The notes under the pieces were generated by a model, which made no database searches, was not told the DNA's origin, and worked only from the letters and a program-made list of their open reading frames with translations. DNA of 64,000 nt from Ideonella aquatica (GTDB lineage Bacteria > Pseudomonadota > Gammaproteobacteria > Burkholderiales > Burkholderiaceae_C): positions 145,200 to 209,199 of the forward strand of contig NZ_JAGQDE010000006.1 of the NCBI RefSeq assembly GCF_018069755.1, written 5' to 3'. The position numbers and the translations under genes are program-made. Positions within the stretch are counted from its first letter, which is position 1, and each line of letters opens with the position of its first letter. This document shows, piece by piece, positions 8,341-18,600 of this stretch.

Positions 8341-10239
8341 ATGGACGGCACTGGCCACATCACGCGTCGCGATTTGATCCATGGGGCTGCGCTGTCCGCG
8401 CTGGGTGCGTCGGCGCAGGCCGGCGGCTTCGCGGGCCAGACCGACGCCGACAACGCCGTGGCCCACGCCTGGCGCGACCAGCCCAGCCGCTGGGACAACC
8501 AGGCCGTGCTGCGCGACGAGGACGAGCCCGACCTGCTGGTGGTGGGCGCGGGCATCAGCGGCCTGGCGGGCGCCTGGTGGTTTCGCGAACACGCCGGGCG
8601 GCCAGTGACGATCCGTGTGCTGGAGGCCGCCAGCGAGCTGGGCGGCCATGCGCGGCGCAACACGTTCACCAGCCGCAGCGGCGCCACGCTGATCGGCTAT
8701 GGCGGCTCGCAGTCGCTGGATTCGCCCTCGCTGTTCTCGCCGGCGGTGCATGCGCTGCTGCGGGGCGTGGGCGTGGACCTGCAGCGCTTTGACACCGCCT
8801 TCGACCAGGGCTGGCACCAGCGCCACGGCCTGAGCAGCCAGGCCGTGCACTTCGGCCGCGCCGACTGGGGCCAGGCGCGCACGGTGTGGCGCGCACCGGG
8901 CGAGGCGCCCGCCGCCTGGCTGGCGCGCACACCGCTGGGTGCCAGGGCACAGCGGGTGCTGGCGCGGCTGTTCGACGAGACGTCCACCCACAACCCGCTG
9001 CCCGGCCTGCGCAGCCGCAGCGCACGCGCGGCGGTGCTGGCGCGGCAGACCTATGCACAGTTCCTGCGCCGCGGCTGGGGCGCCGATAGCGAGGCGCTGC
9101 GCTGGTTCCAGGTCTCGACCCAGGGCTATTTCGGCGTGGGCATCGACGCCACCACCGCACTCGACGCCTGGGCCGTCGGCCTGCCCGGCTTCCAGGCGCT
9201 GGACCTGGGCGAGCGACCCTTTGCCGCCAATTCGCCCAGCGGCCGGCAGCTCAGGCTCAGCACCGACGACTACATCCACCACTTCCCCGACGGCAATGCC
9301 GGCGTGGTGCGGGCACTGCTGCGCGCGCTGCTGCCCGCCGCGCTGCCCGGCGCCGAGGGCATGGATGGCCTGGTCGATGCGCCGCTGCTGCACGATCGCC
9401 TGGACGAGCCCGGCCAGCCGCTGCGCATCGGCCTGCGCCACACGGTGGTGGGCCTGCGCCACCTGGGCCCGCCGGGCGCAGCGCAGCGGGTGGAGCTGCG
9501 CTACCTGGACCCGCAGGGCCGTCTGCGCAGCGTGCGTGCCAAGCAGGTGCTGCTGGCCTGCTGGCACCGCGTGATCGCGCGTCTGACCGACGAGCTGCCC
9601 GCCGCGCAGCGCCGCGCGCTGGACGACCAGGTCAAGGTGCCGCTGCTCTACACCAATGTGCTGCTGTCGAACTGGCGCGCGTTCAAGGCGGCAGGCATCT
9701 CGGGCATCCGCTGCGTGGACGGCTTCTGGGGCGACGTGGCGCTGGACTTTCCGGTGGCGCTGGGCCGCCAGCGGCCGCCCGCATCGCCAGACGAGCCCAT
9801 CCTGCTGCACCTGGGCAAGGTGGTGGTGCCGGGGGGCGGCGCCCCGGCGCGCGAGCAGGCCGCGGCGGGCCGCAAGCAACTGCTGGGCTGGGACTTCGGC
9901 TTCATCGAGGGCCAGGTCCGCACGCTGCTCGACGAGGCGCTGGGCGCGCACGGCTTTGACAGCGCACGCGACATCGAGGCCATCACCGTCAACCGCTGGG
10001 CCCACGGCTACGCCTACGAGTACATGCGCCCCTGGGACGCCTGGTGGCCGCGCGGCCCGCTGCCCTGCGAGACCGCGCGCCGCGGCTGGGGCCGGGTGGC
10101 GATTGCCAACAGCGATGCCGGCGCCTACGCCTATGCACACAGCGCGATCGATCAGGCCACGCGCGCAGTGCAGGAGCTGCTGCCCGCCGCGCGCCTGCCG
10201 GAGTGGCAGCGCTTTCCGGGCCCGGCCATGCCCAGCTGA
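8341..10239 (+). CDS. Tat-exported FAD/NAD(P)-dependent oxidoreductase
   Basis: The 632-residue product begins with a twin-arginine signal (ITRRDLIHGAALSALGASAQA). It then has a Rossmann dinucleotide site at residues 65-80 (DLLVVGAGISGLAG) ending in the acidic VLEA and the GGHARRN motif of amine-oxidase-like flavoproteins. A C-terminal FAD contact region reads RRGWGRVAIANSDAGAYAYAHSAIDQATRAV. It looks like a periplasmic flavoenzyme related to the ITRRDFLNG family; the substrate is unknown. ATG 8341 was selected because it opens the Tat signal, although the Shine-Dalgarno is weak. The patatin gene follows after 18 bp, so the two are probably co-transcribed. Confidence 0.75.
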   Translation: MDGTGHITRRDLIHGAALSALGASAQAGGFAGQTDADNAVAHAWRDQPSRWDNQAVLRDEDEPDLLVVGAGISGLAGAWWFREHAGRPVTIRVLEAASELGGHARRNTFTSRSGATLIGYGGSQSLDSPSLFSPAVHALLRGVGVDLQRFDTAFDQGWHQRHGLSSQAVHFGRADWGQARTVWRAPGEAPAAWLARTPLGARAQRVLARLFDETSTHNPLPGLRSRSARAAVLARQTYAQFLRRGWGADSEALRWFQVSTQGYFGVGIDATTALDAWAVGLPGFQALDLGERPFAANSPSGRQLRLSTDDYIHHFPDGNAGVVRALLRALLPAALPGAEGMDGLVDAPLLHDRLDEPGQPLRIGLRHTVVGLRHLGPPGAAQRVELRYLDPQGRLRSVRAKQVLLACWHRVIARLTDELPAAQRRALDDQVKVPLLYTNVLLSNWRAFKAAGISGIRCVDGFWGDVALDFPVALGRQRPPASPDEPILLHLGKVVVPGGGAPAREQAAAGRKQLLGWDFGFIEGQVRTLLDEALGAHGFDSARDIEAITVNRWAHGYAYEYMRPWDAWWPRGPLPCETARRGWGRVAIANSDAGAYAYAHSAIDQATRAVQELLPAARLPEWQRFPGPAMPS

Positions 10240-10257
10240 CACCCCAGGGAGACAACG

Positions 10258-12333
10258 ATGGACGAACACTGCGACCTGGTCATGAAGGGCGGCATCACCA
10301 GCGGCGTGGTCTACCCGCGGCTGGTGGCCGAGCTGGCCACGCGCTACCGCTTCAAGAACATTGGCGGCACCTCGGCCGGGGCGATCGCGGCGGGGGCCTG
10401 CGCCGCGGCCGAGTATGGCCGCCGCCACGGCCACGACCAGGCCTTTGAGCAACTGGGCGAGCTGCCGCAGCAGCTGGGCGAACCGATCACGCCCGAGGGC
10501 CGCACGCGGCTGTTCTCGCTATTCCGTCCCACACCGGCGCTGCGTCGGCACTTTGCGGTGATGGTGGGCGCGCTCAACGCCGGCCCGCGCGACGCCGCCC
10601 GCGCCGTGCTGTGGAGCCTGGTGAAGATGCAGGCCGGTCTGGTGCTGCTGGCGCTGGCCCTGGGCAGTGTGCTGCTGTGGCCGCTGCTGCAGGCGGTGGC
10701 GCCGGCCCTGCCCACCGCCGCGATGGCCACCGGCGGTGCCACGGCCATGGCCGTCTGTGCCCTGGCCGCCGCGCTGGCCAGTCGCGCGCTGCTGCACGGT
10801 CATGCCTTGCGCGCGGCCGGCGTGGCCACGCTGGCGGTGGGCGCGCTGGCGGTCTTCCTGCGCCTGCTGGCGCCGGACACCGGCTGGCCGGCCGCGCTGG
10901 GCCACGGCCTGGCCGTGTGGCTGGTGGCGCTGCTGTGGATGCTGCCGGTGCTGGGCGTGGTGGGCTGGCGCTTCGGCCGCGGCCTGCTGGCCGGGCTGCA
11001 TGCCAACGGCTACGGGCTGTGCAGCGGCCAGGGCGACGAGCGCACGCCCACCGATCAGCCGGCGCTGACCGACTGGCTCACCGGCTACTTCAACACCCTG
11101 GCCGGCAAGGCGCCCGACGGGCCGCCGCTGCGCTTTGGCGAGCTGTGGGGCCATGACGACCCCGAGCAGCCGCGCGAGATCAACCTCGAGGTGATGACCA
11201 GCGCGGTGAGCCAGCAGATGGTCTACGGCATCCCGCTGCGCCCCGGCACGCCGCGCTTCTTCTATGACCCGGTGGAGTGGGCGCGGCTGTTCCCGCCCGC
11301 GGTGATGCAGGCGCTGGACGAGGCCCTGCGCGCCCACCCCGAAGGCGATGGCAGCGAGCCGCTGCGCGAGGGCAGCCGCGTGCTGGGCCCCGAGGGCCGG
11401 CCGCTGCGCCCGCTGCCACGCCGCGCCGACTGGCCGGTGGTGGTGGCGGTGCGCATGAGCCTGAGCTTTCCGGTGCTGCTGTCGGCGGTGCCGCTGTACG
11501 CGATCGACTGGAGCCTGAAGAGCAATGCGCAGTGCCGCCAGGCGATCGACGCCGCCGCCACGCCCGACGAGCGCGCCGCCCACCCGCTGCAGGCCAAGCG
11601 CATCTGGTTCTCGGACGGCGGCATCGGCAGCAACATGCCGCTGCACCTGTTCGACGCGCTGCTGCCCGGCCACCCCACCTTTGCCGTCAACCTGAAGACC
11701 GCCCACCCCGACTACCCGATCCACGACCAGGTGCCGGGCAACGAGGGCGGCCGCGTCTACCTGCCCGTGGACAACCGCGGGGGCAGCCAGCGCTTCTGGA
11801 ACGCCCCGAACGATGCCGCGCCGCTGGGCGGGCTGGTCGGCTTCCTGGCCTCGATCGTCGACACCATGCAGAACTGGCGCGACGAGATCCAGTTCCCCTA
11901 CCCGGGCTTTCGCGACCGCATCGTGCAGATCAGCCAGCGCCCCGACGAGGGCGGCCTGAACCTGGACATGCCGCCGAAGAACATCGAGGCGCTGTCGGGC
12001 GCCGGGGCCATGGCCGCGGCGCGCCTGATCGACCGCTTCCACCCGGCCGGGGCCGAGGGCGGCGAAGGCTGGCGCAACCACGAGCAGGTGCGGCTGGGCA
12101 CCTTCCTGGGCACGGTGCAGCCGGGCAGCGCGTCGCTGGCGCCGTCGCTGGCCTCGGGCGAATGGACCCCGCTGCTAAAGAACCTGCGCTACGACGCGCC
12201 GCAACGCGCGCTGGCTGGCGAGTTCATGGATGTGCTGAACCAGCTGGCCCAGCTGGGCCCAGACAGCGGCCTGTCGCTGGAAAGCGGCGCGCTCAAGCCG
12301 CTGGCGCAGATCCGCATCACGCCACGGATCTGA
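10258..12333 (+). CDS. patatin-like phospholipase with membrane segments
   Basis: A 691-residue lipid acyl hydrolase candidate. The oxyanion loop is KGGITSGVVYP (residues 10-20), the nucleophile is Ser39 in GGTSAG, and the catalytic aspartate is D453 in SDGGIGSNMP, so the Ser-Asp dyad is complete. Between them lies an insert with three or four strongly hydrophobic stretches (about residues 123-240). This would place the enzyme at the inner membrane, unlike the small soluble patatins. It follows the Tat flavoprotein gene by 18 bp. Its stop codon abuts the stop of the convergent EamA gene with no spacer. Catalytic family is firm; substrate and topology are inferred. Confidence 0.85.
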   Translation: MDEHCDLVMKGGITSGVVYPRLVAELATRYRFKNIGGTSAGAIAAGACAAAEYGRRHGHDQAFEQLGELPQQLGEPITPEGRTRLFSLFRPTPALRRHFAVMVGALNAGPRDAARAVLWSLVKMQAGLVLLALALGSVLLWPLLQAVAPALPTAAMATGGATAMAVCALAAALASRALLHGHALRAAGVATLAVGALAVFLRLLAPDTGWPAALGHGLAVWLVALLWMLPVLGVVGWRFGRGLLAGLHANGYGLCSGQGDERTPTDQPALTDWLTGYFNTLAGKAPDGPPLRFGELWGHDDPEQPREINLEVMTSAVSQQMVYGIPLRPGTPRFFYDPVEWARLFPPAVMQALDEALRAHPEGDGSEPLREGSRVLGPEGRPLRPLPRRADWPVVVAVRMSLSFPVLLSAVPLYAIDWSLKSNAQCRQAIDAAATPDERAAHPLQAKRIWFSDGGIGSNMPLHLFDALLPGHPTFAVNLKTAHPDYPIHDQVPGNEGGRVYLPVDNRGGSQRFWNAPNDAAPLGGLVGFLASIVDTMQNWRDEIQFPYPGFRDRIVQISQRPDEGGLNLDMPPKNIEALSGAGAMAAARLIDRFHPAGAEGGEGWRNHEQVRLGTFLGTVQPGSASLAPSLASGEWTPLLKNLRYDAPQRALAGEFMDVLNQLAQLGPDSGLSLESGALKPLAQIRITPRI

Positions 12334-13227
12334 TCAGCGCCGGCTGGCCAGCCACACGCCGCCCAGCACCAGCACGCTGCCGCCCAGGAAGCGCGCCTCG
12401 ATCGGCTCGCCCAGCAGGAACAGGCCCAGCACCACGCCGAACACCGGCGTGAGAAAGCTGAACGCCCCCAGCGGCGCGGCCTGGTAGTGGCGCAGCAGCC
12501 AGAACCAGACCAGGAAGCTGGCGCTGGACACCACCAGGCTCTGGAACGCCAGGTGGGCCCAGGCCAGCGGCACCGGTGTGAAGCGCGCTTCACCCAGCAG
12601 CCATGCCGCCGGCAGCAGCAGCGCGCAGGCCAGGCCCAGCTGCCACATCAGCGTCTCGGCTGGCGGCGCGCTCGACAGGCTGGAGCAGCGGATGCACACC
12701 GTGGTCGCACCCCACGAGGCACCGGCCAGCAGGGCCAGCAGGTCACCCAGCAGCACCGCCGGGGCCTCGGGCATCGCGCCCTGCGGCGCGCGGCCCAGGA
12801 AGGCCAGCGCGATGCCCACGAAGGCCAGGCCGATGCCCAGCCACTGGCGCCGCACCAGGCGCTCGGCCGGCAGCCGCCAGTGCAGGCCCACGGCGGCGAA
12901 GATCGGCGAGGTGTAGAGCAGCACCACCACGTGCGAGGCGTGCGTGAGTTTCAGCGCCTGCGCCACCATCAGATATTCGATGGCGAACAGCGCGCCGGCC
13001 AGCACCCCGGGGCGCCAGCGCGTCAGGCCCGATTGCCGCCACGCGGCCCAGCCGCCGCCCAGCGCCATGATCAACACGAGCGCGATGCCCGAGCGCAGGC
13101 CGATCATCGTGGCCGGGCTGACCAGCGGCGCCGCGGCCTTCAGCGAGATCTGCTGCAGGCCCCAGGTCAGACACAGCAGCAGCATCAGGCCGCTGGCACG
13201 GCCATCGAGGGGAAGTCGTCGATCCAT
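12334..13227 (-). CDS. EamA/RhaT-family (DMT) transporter
   Basis: An inner-membrane protein of 297 residues with about ten hydrophobic helices arranged as two EamA repeats, as in drug/metabolite exporters. The first repeat contains LTWGLQQISLKAAAPLVSP and the second LLALLAGASWGATTVCIR and FGVVLGLFLLGEPIEARFLGG, both family signatures. ATG 13227 was preferred over further upstream codons because MDRRLPLDGRASG leads directly into the first helix. The exported compound cannot be inferred. It is divergent from the GH3 gene. Confidence 0.85.
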   Translation of the reverse strand: MDRRLPLDGRASGLMLLLCLTWGLQQISLKAAAPLVSPATMIGLRSGIALVLIMALGGGWAAWRQSGLTRWRPGVLAGALFAIEYLMVAQALKLTHASHVVVLLYTSPIFAAVGLHWRLPAERLVRRQWLGIGLAFVGIALAFLGRAPQGAMPEAPAVLLGDLLALLAGASWGATTVCIRCSSLSSAPPAETLMWQLGLACALLLPAAWLLGEARFTPVPLAWAHLAFQSLVVSSASFLVWFWLLRHYQAAPLGAFSFLTPVFGVVLGLFLLGEPIEARFLGGSVLVLGGVWLASRR

Positions 13228-13316
13228 CGGGCTGGATTGTCGGGGCAGACCCGGGCCTGGGCCGGGGCCGTGGCGGGCTACAGTCGGCGCGCCTGCGTTC
13301 CGACCACCGTGCCTCC

Positions 13317-15602
13317 ATGAGCTCACCCCGCCAGCCCCTGCGCCGCCGCTTTCTCCAGGCCGCGGCCGCGTTGCTGGCGGCGCGCAGTGCCGCGGCGCGT
13401 CCCAGCGCGAAGGACGCTGCCGCGATCGAGCGCCTGCTGCGCCGCATGACGCTGGAGGAGAAGGCCGGCCAGCTGAGCCTGTTCTTCGACGACGCGCGCG
13501 AGGATGCGGTGAACGCGAACCCGGCGCAGGTCGAGCGGGCGATGGCCGACCTCAGCGCCGAGATCGCCGCCGGGCGCGTCGGTGGCCTGTTCAACGGCAT
13601 CGGCGTGGCCAGCGGGCGGGCGCTGCAGCGCATCGCGGTGGAGCGCTCGCGGCTGGGCATTCCGCTGCTGTTCGCGGCCGATGTGATCCATGGCCTGCGC
13701 ACCGTCTTCCCGGTGCCGCTGGGCGAGGCCGCCGCCTTTGATGCCGACCTGGCCGAGCGCACCGCCCGCGCCGCCGCCGAAGAGGCCACCGCCGTGGGCA
13801 TCCACTGGACCTTCGCGCCGATGGTGGACGTGGCGCGCGACCAGCGCTGGGGCCGCGTCGTCGAGGGCGCTGGCGAGGACAGCTGGTGGGGGCAGCAACT
13901 GGCTGCGGCGCGCGTGCGCGGCTTCCAGGGGCGCTCGCTGCGCGACGACGACAGCCTGCTGGCCACCGTCAAGCACTTCGCCGGCTACGGCGCCGTGGCC
14001 GGCGGCATGGACTACAACAGCGTGGAGCTGTCCGACGCCACGCTGCACGATGTGCACCTGCCGCCCTTTCGCGCCGGCCTGGAGGCGGGCGCGCTGGCGG
14101 TGATGACGGCCTTCCACGACCTGAACGGCATCCCCGCCACCGCCCACCACGGTCTGCTGACCGGCGTGCTGCGCCGGCAATGGGGCTTCGAGGGCCTGGT
14201 GGTGTCGGACTTCGCGTCCGATGTCGAACTGGTGACCCATGGCCTGGCGGCCGACGACAAGGATGCGGCGCGGCGCGCGATTCTGGCCGGCTGCGACATG
14301 TCGATGGCCAGCGCGCTCTACAACCGCCACCTGCCGGCGCTGGTGCGCGAGGGCGCGGTGCCGATGGCGGTGCTGGACCGCTCGGTGCGGCGCGTGCTGC
14401 GGGTGAAGCAGGCGCTGGGTCTGTTCGAGCGGCCCTACCGCTCGCTCGACCCGGCGCGCGAGCGCAGCGCGCTGCGCCGCCCGCAGACGGTGGCGCTGGC
14501 GCGCGAAGCGGCGCGCCGCTCGGTGGTGCTGCTGAAGAACGAGGGCCACCTGCTGCCGCTGCCGGCACAAGGGCAGCGCATCGCGCTGATCGGGCCCTTC
14601 GCGCAGGACCGGGTGCACCTGATGGGGCCCTGGGCGCTGTGGAACGAGCCGGCGCAGGGTGTGAGCCTGGAAGACGGCCTGCGCGCTGCACTGGCCGACC
14701 CGGCCGCGCTGCAGGTGGTGCCGGGCTGCGGCATCGAGACACCGCTGGACGGCGGCATCGCGGCGGCCGTGGCCGCGGCGCGTGCGGCCGATGTGGTGAT
14801 CCTGTCGGTGGGCGAGAGCGACGCGCTGTCGGGCGAATCGGCCTCACGCACCGACATCGGTCTGCCGCCGGTGCAGCAGGCCCTGGCCGAGGCGGTGGCC
14901 GCCACCGGCAGGCCGATGGTGGTGGTGCTGCAGCATGGCCGTGCGCTGGCCCTGAGCGGCGCGGTGCGCGCCGCCCCCGCGATCCTGGCCGGCTGGTACC
15001 TGGGCCAGCAGTCCGGCCATGCGCTGGCCGACCTGCTGTTGGGCCGACACGCCCCCTCAGGCCGCCTGCCGGTGAGCTTTCCGCAGGCCTCGGGCCAGCA
15101 ACCCTTCTTCTACAACCACCGCAACACCGGCCGGCCGCAGGAACGTGCCGACGAGACGCGCTTCAGGTCGCGCTACCTGGAGGTGACGAACGAGGCGCTC
15201 TACCCCTTCGGCCACGGCCTGGGCTACGGCGAGATCGTCTACGAGGCGCTGAGCCTGGACACCGACACCCTGGCCTGGGACGGCCGTTGCCAGGTGCGTG
15301 TGCGCGTGCGCAATGTGGGGCCGCGCGCGATGCGCGAGGTGGTGCAGCTCTACATCCACCAGCGCGTGGCCAGCCCGGTGCGGCCGGTGCGCGAACTGCG
15401 CGGCGTGCAGGCGGTGGAGCTGGCCGCCGGCGAGGCGGCCAGTGTGGCCTTCACGCTGAGCCGCCACGACCTGGCGCACCGCGATGGCCAGGGGCGCGAG
15501 CGGGTGGAGGCCGGCTGGTTCGACCTCTGGCTGGCGCCGTCGGCGGCGGCCGGCACGCCGGTGGCCTTGCGCCTGCTCGGGCCTACTCCTTCACCGCGCT
15601 GA
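13317..15602 (+). CDS. bglX: glycoside hydrolase family 3 (beta-glucosidase-like), Tat-exported
   Basis: A 761-residue enzyme hydrolysing beta-linked sugars, probably in the periplasm. A twin-arginine signal (RRRFLQAAAALLAA, from residue 9) precedes the GH3 barrel with LRRMTLEEKAGQL, HWTFAPMVDVARDQRWGR and KHFAGYGAVAGGMDYN. The nucleophile is Asp298 in VVSDF. The second alpha/beta domain contains RRSVVLLKNEG and GWYLGQQSGHALADLLLG, and a fibronectin-III-like tail starts near VRVRVRNVGPRAM. Length and order fit BglX, though most BglX proteins use a Sec signal. The 3' end overlaps the convergent peptidase gene by 20 bp. Substrate specificity is not determined by these motifs. Confidence 0.9.
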   Translation: MSSPRQPLRRRFLQAAAALLAARSAAARPSAKDAAAIERLLRRMTLEEKAGQLSLFFDDAREDAVNANPAQVERAMADLSAEIAAGRVGGLFNGIGVASGRALQRIAVERSRLGIPLLFAADVIHGLRTVFPVPLGEAAAFDADLAERTARAAAEEATAVGIHWTFAPMVDVARDQRWGRVVEGAGEDSWWGQQLAAARVRGFQGRSLRDDDSLLATVKHFAGYGAVAGGMDYNSVELSDATLHDVHLPPFRAGLEAGALAVMTAFHDLNGIPATAHHGLLTGVLRRQWGFEGLVVSDFASDVELVTHGLAADDKDAARRAILAGCDMSMASALYNRHLPALVREGAVPMAVLDRSVRRVLRVKQALGLFERPYRSLDPARERSALRRPQTVALAREAARRSVVLLKNEGHLLPLPAQGQRIALIGPFAQDRVHLMGPWALWNEPAQGVSLEDGLRAALADPAALQVVPGCGIETPLDGGIAAAVAAARAADVVILSVGESDALSGESASRTDIGLPPVQQALAEAVAATGRPMVVVLQHGRALALSGAVRAAPAILAGWYLGQQSGHALADLLLGRHAPSGRLPVSFPQASGQQPFFYNHRNTGRPQERADETRFRSRYLEVTNEALYPFGHGLGYGEIVYEALSLDTDTLAWDGRCQVRVRVRNVGPRAMREVVQLYIHQRVASPVRPVRELRGVQAVELAAGEAASVAFTLSRHDLAHRDGQGRERVEAGWFDLWLAPSAAAGTPVALRLLGPTPSPR

Positions 15603-18600
15603 GGTTGTCCTCCGAGTTGCGATCGATGCGCTTGTTGTACGGATCAATACCCACGTAGGCCGGCTTTCGGGCCACTGTCAGCGTGATCTGCTGGCTGCCG
15701 CTGGTCAGGCGCTGGCGCTGCATCGCCAGCACCGACTGGGCGGTGTAGCCTTTCTTGCCGGGCTCCACCGTGAAGGCGCCGATGTCGGCCTCCTCGTCCA
15801 GCGGCGCCTCGGTCTCGACGCCCTTGCCGTCGGCATACAGCTTGCGCGCGTCCACGGTGAAGCGCACGTCCCAGCGGCCGTCGGGGCGGCGGGTGGCGCT
15901 GGCGTCGCGGGCCTTCAGGTCGAGCAGGGTGATCTTCTCGAAGAGGTCGGTGATCAGGGCCTGGTGGGCGGCGTTGTCGGGGCCGGCCTCGGCGCGCAGC
16001 AGGCGCAGGAAGTCGGTGCTGTTGGCGTAGGGCGCGGGCTTGAAGGCGAACTGCTGCAGCAGCTTGGCCAGCGTGCGGTTGACCACCTCCACGCCCAGCG
16101 CCTCCTTGGCCCACCACATGGCCAGCGAGCCCTTCTGGTAGTGGATGTAGGGCTGGTTCTCCACCCGGGCCAGCGGCATCTCCTCGACCACCTCGCCACC
16201 GCGCGAGCGCAGGTAGCGGTCCAGCTCGTACTTCAGGAAACGGCGCATCTGCTCGGGGCCGTAGAGCTGCTCCATGACCAGCAGCGCCGAGTACTGCGCA
16301 AAGCTCTCGACCAGCAGCGTGTTGCCCTGCTGCGGGCTGGGGGCCAGCTGGTGGCCCCACCACTGGTGGGCGATCTCGTGCGCGGTGACATAGGTCACCA
16401 CGTCGATCTTCTCGGGATCGTCCAGCCTGGTCAGGAACCCGATGTTCTCGCTGTAGGGAATGGTGTTGGCAAAGCTCTGCGCGAAATTGGCGTAGCTGGG
16501 GAACTCCAGGATGCGCGCCTGGCGGAACTGGTAGGTCGAGAACTGCTGGCCGAACAGCTGCAGCGAGGCCTTCATCGCCGCCAGCATGCGCGGCACGTTG
16601 TAGTCGTGCCCCGGGTGGTGGTAGACGGCCAGCTCGATCGCCCCCAGCCGGTCGGTCTTCACCGCGTAGCGCGCCGACTGGATGCTGAAGAAGTGGTTGA
16701 TCGGTGCATCGGTCTTGAAGCGCACGGTACGGCGGCCGTTCTGGGTCACGTCGCTGACGGTGTAGCCGGGGGCGATCGGGGTCTGGTCGGCGTCGGTGCC
16801 CACCGTGATCTCGGCCTGCACCCAGTCGCTGTCACCGCGCAGGCCGTTGAAGGCGCGGGCCGATTCGTCCTCCAGCGTGGGCGGCCGCAGGTCGGCCGGC
16901 AGGCCCTGCTTGCGGCGCTTGGCGCGGTCCTTCAAGAAGCCCTCGCGCGAGACGCCCAGGCCCGGCGCGATGTCGCCGTTGTCGACGAAGCTGCCGTTCT
17001 CGACGATGCGGGTGAGCGGCGCGCCATTGACGAAGCCGCGCTCTTGCAGCGTGGTGGTAAAGCCGATCTGGCGCACCTCGCCGGGCTGCATCGGCGTGTC
17101 CAGGCGGTAGCGCCGGAAGCCCCAGTCCGGGTGGTCGGCGGTGAGCGTGGCGCCAGGGATGTCCAGACGGTCGATCTGCAGCCGCGGCGCCCAGCCCAGC
17201 ACCAGCTCGGTGATCGGGCCGCCGCTGCGGTTTTCCACCTGGTAGCGGCCGGTGGTGACGGCGCGCGCTTCGCGCGGGTAGAGCTGCACGTCCAGCGTGA
17301 CCGCGGTGATGCGCGGCTGCGGCAGTTTCTCCAGCGGCAGCAGCGCGCGCTCGGCATCGGCCAGCAATTGCTCCTGCTCAGGGACCGGCTGGTAGCGGTT
17401 GAGGACGTTGGTGTTCCAGAAGATCCAGCCGCCCAGGCCCACCCAGGCGAGGGTCGCGCCCAGCGCCAGCCCACCGGCCGGGCCGCGCAGGCGCGCGCGC
17501 GCCTGCGGCCAGCGCTGGCGCAGCGTGCTGCCGGCGCCGCGCTGCCAGAAGGCAAAGGCCCCCACCGCCAGCAGCAGCGCGCAGGCGCTCCAGTACAGCT
17601 GGTACCAGACCATGCCTATCCAGAAGCGCGACATGCCGCCCATGTCTGACAGCGGCACCGGCGGCGTGCCGGTGTAGTTGTACAGGTTGTGCTCGAAGCC
17701 GGCCGAGGCCAGCGCGATCGCCGCCACCACCTGCAGCAGCATCAGGCCCCAGCCGATGAACTTCTGCGGCACCAGCACCTGCACGAACACCGACAGCACC
17801 GCCAGCTGCAGCGACAGCAGCACCGTGGGCAGCACGAACCACATCAGGTAGGACAGCGGCTGCAGCTGCGTGAAGCCCTTGGCCAGCTGCACCGCCATGC
17901 CGGTCAGCGCTGCCACCAGCGAGGTGGCCAGCAGCACCAGCGCGATCGCGGCGATCTTGGGCAGCAGGTGCGCCCAGCCGGGGGCGGCGGTGGCGTCGAC
18001 GATCTCGTGCATGCGGCGCTCGCGGTCGCGCCAGACCAGCTCACCGCCGTAGTAGATCGCGATGATGATGGGCATCAGCGTGAACGCGCCCTGCAGCGCT
18101 TCCACCATCAGCCGCGTGACCGGGTAGCTGCCGCTGCCGTACCACTCGTTGCTGAACCAGGCCCCGCCGCCAGCGTTGAGCACGCCGATGAACAGCAGCA
18201 CGAAGAAGGCCGGGCTGCGGAACACGAAGGCCATGTCAAAGCGCGCCAGCGCCATGAACTGTGCGCGGCGGGTGGCGGCGTCGGCGCGTGGCGCGGCCAG
18301 CGGCCGCAGCGCTGCAACCGGTGCCGCGGCCACGGCCACCGGCGCGGCAGCAGTCACCTTGGCCGCGCGCTGCTCGAAGCGGAAGCGCCAGGCCGTGAGC
18401 GCAAACACCAGCGCGCCCACGCCCAGCCACAGCAGGCGGTTGGCCAGAAACAGGCCTGACAGCTCGGGCAGCCGGGTGTTGCGATCGGCCGCGGTCCAGT
18501 ATTTGGTGGCAATGCTCAGCGCCGACAGGCCGAAGGGATCGGACAGCGCCGAGACCACATCGCGCTCCATGTTGCGCAGCAGCCCGCGCGAGACGAGGTA

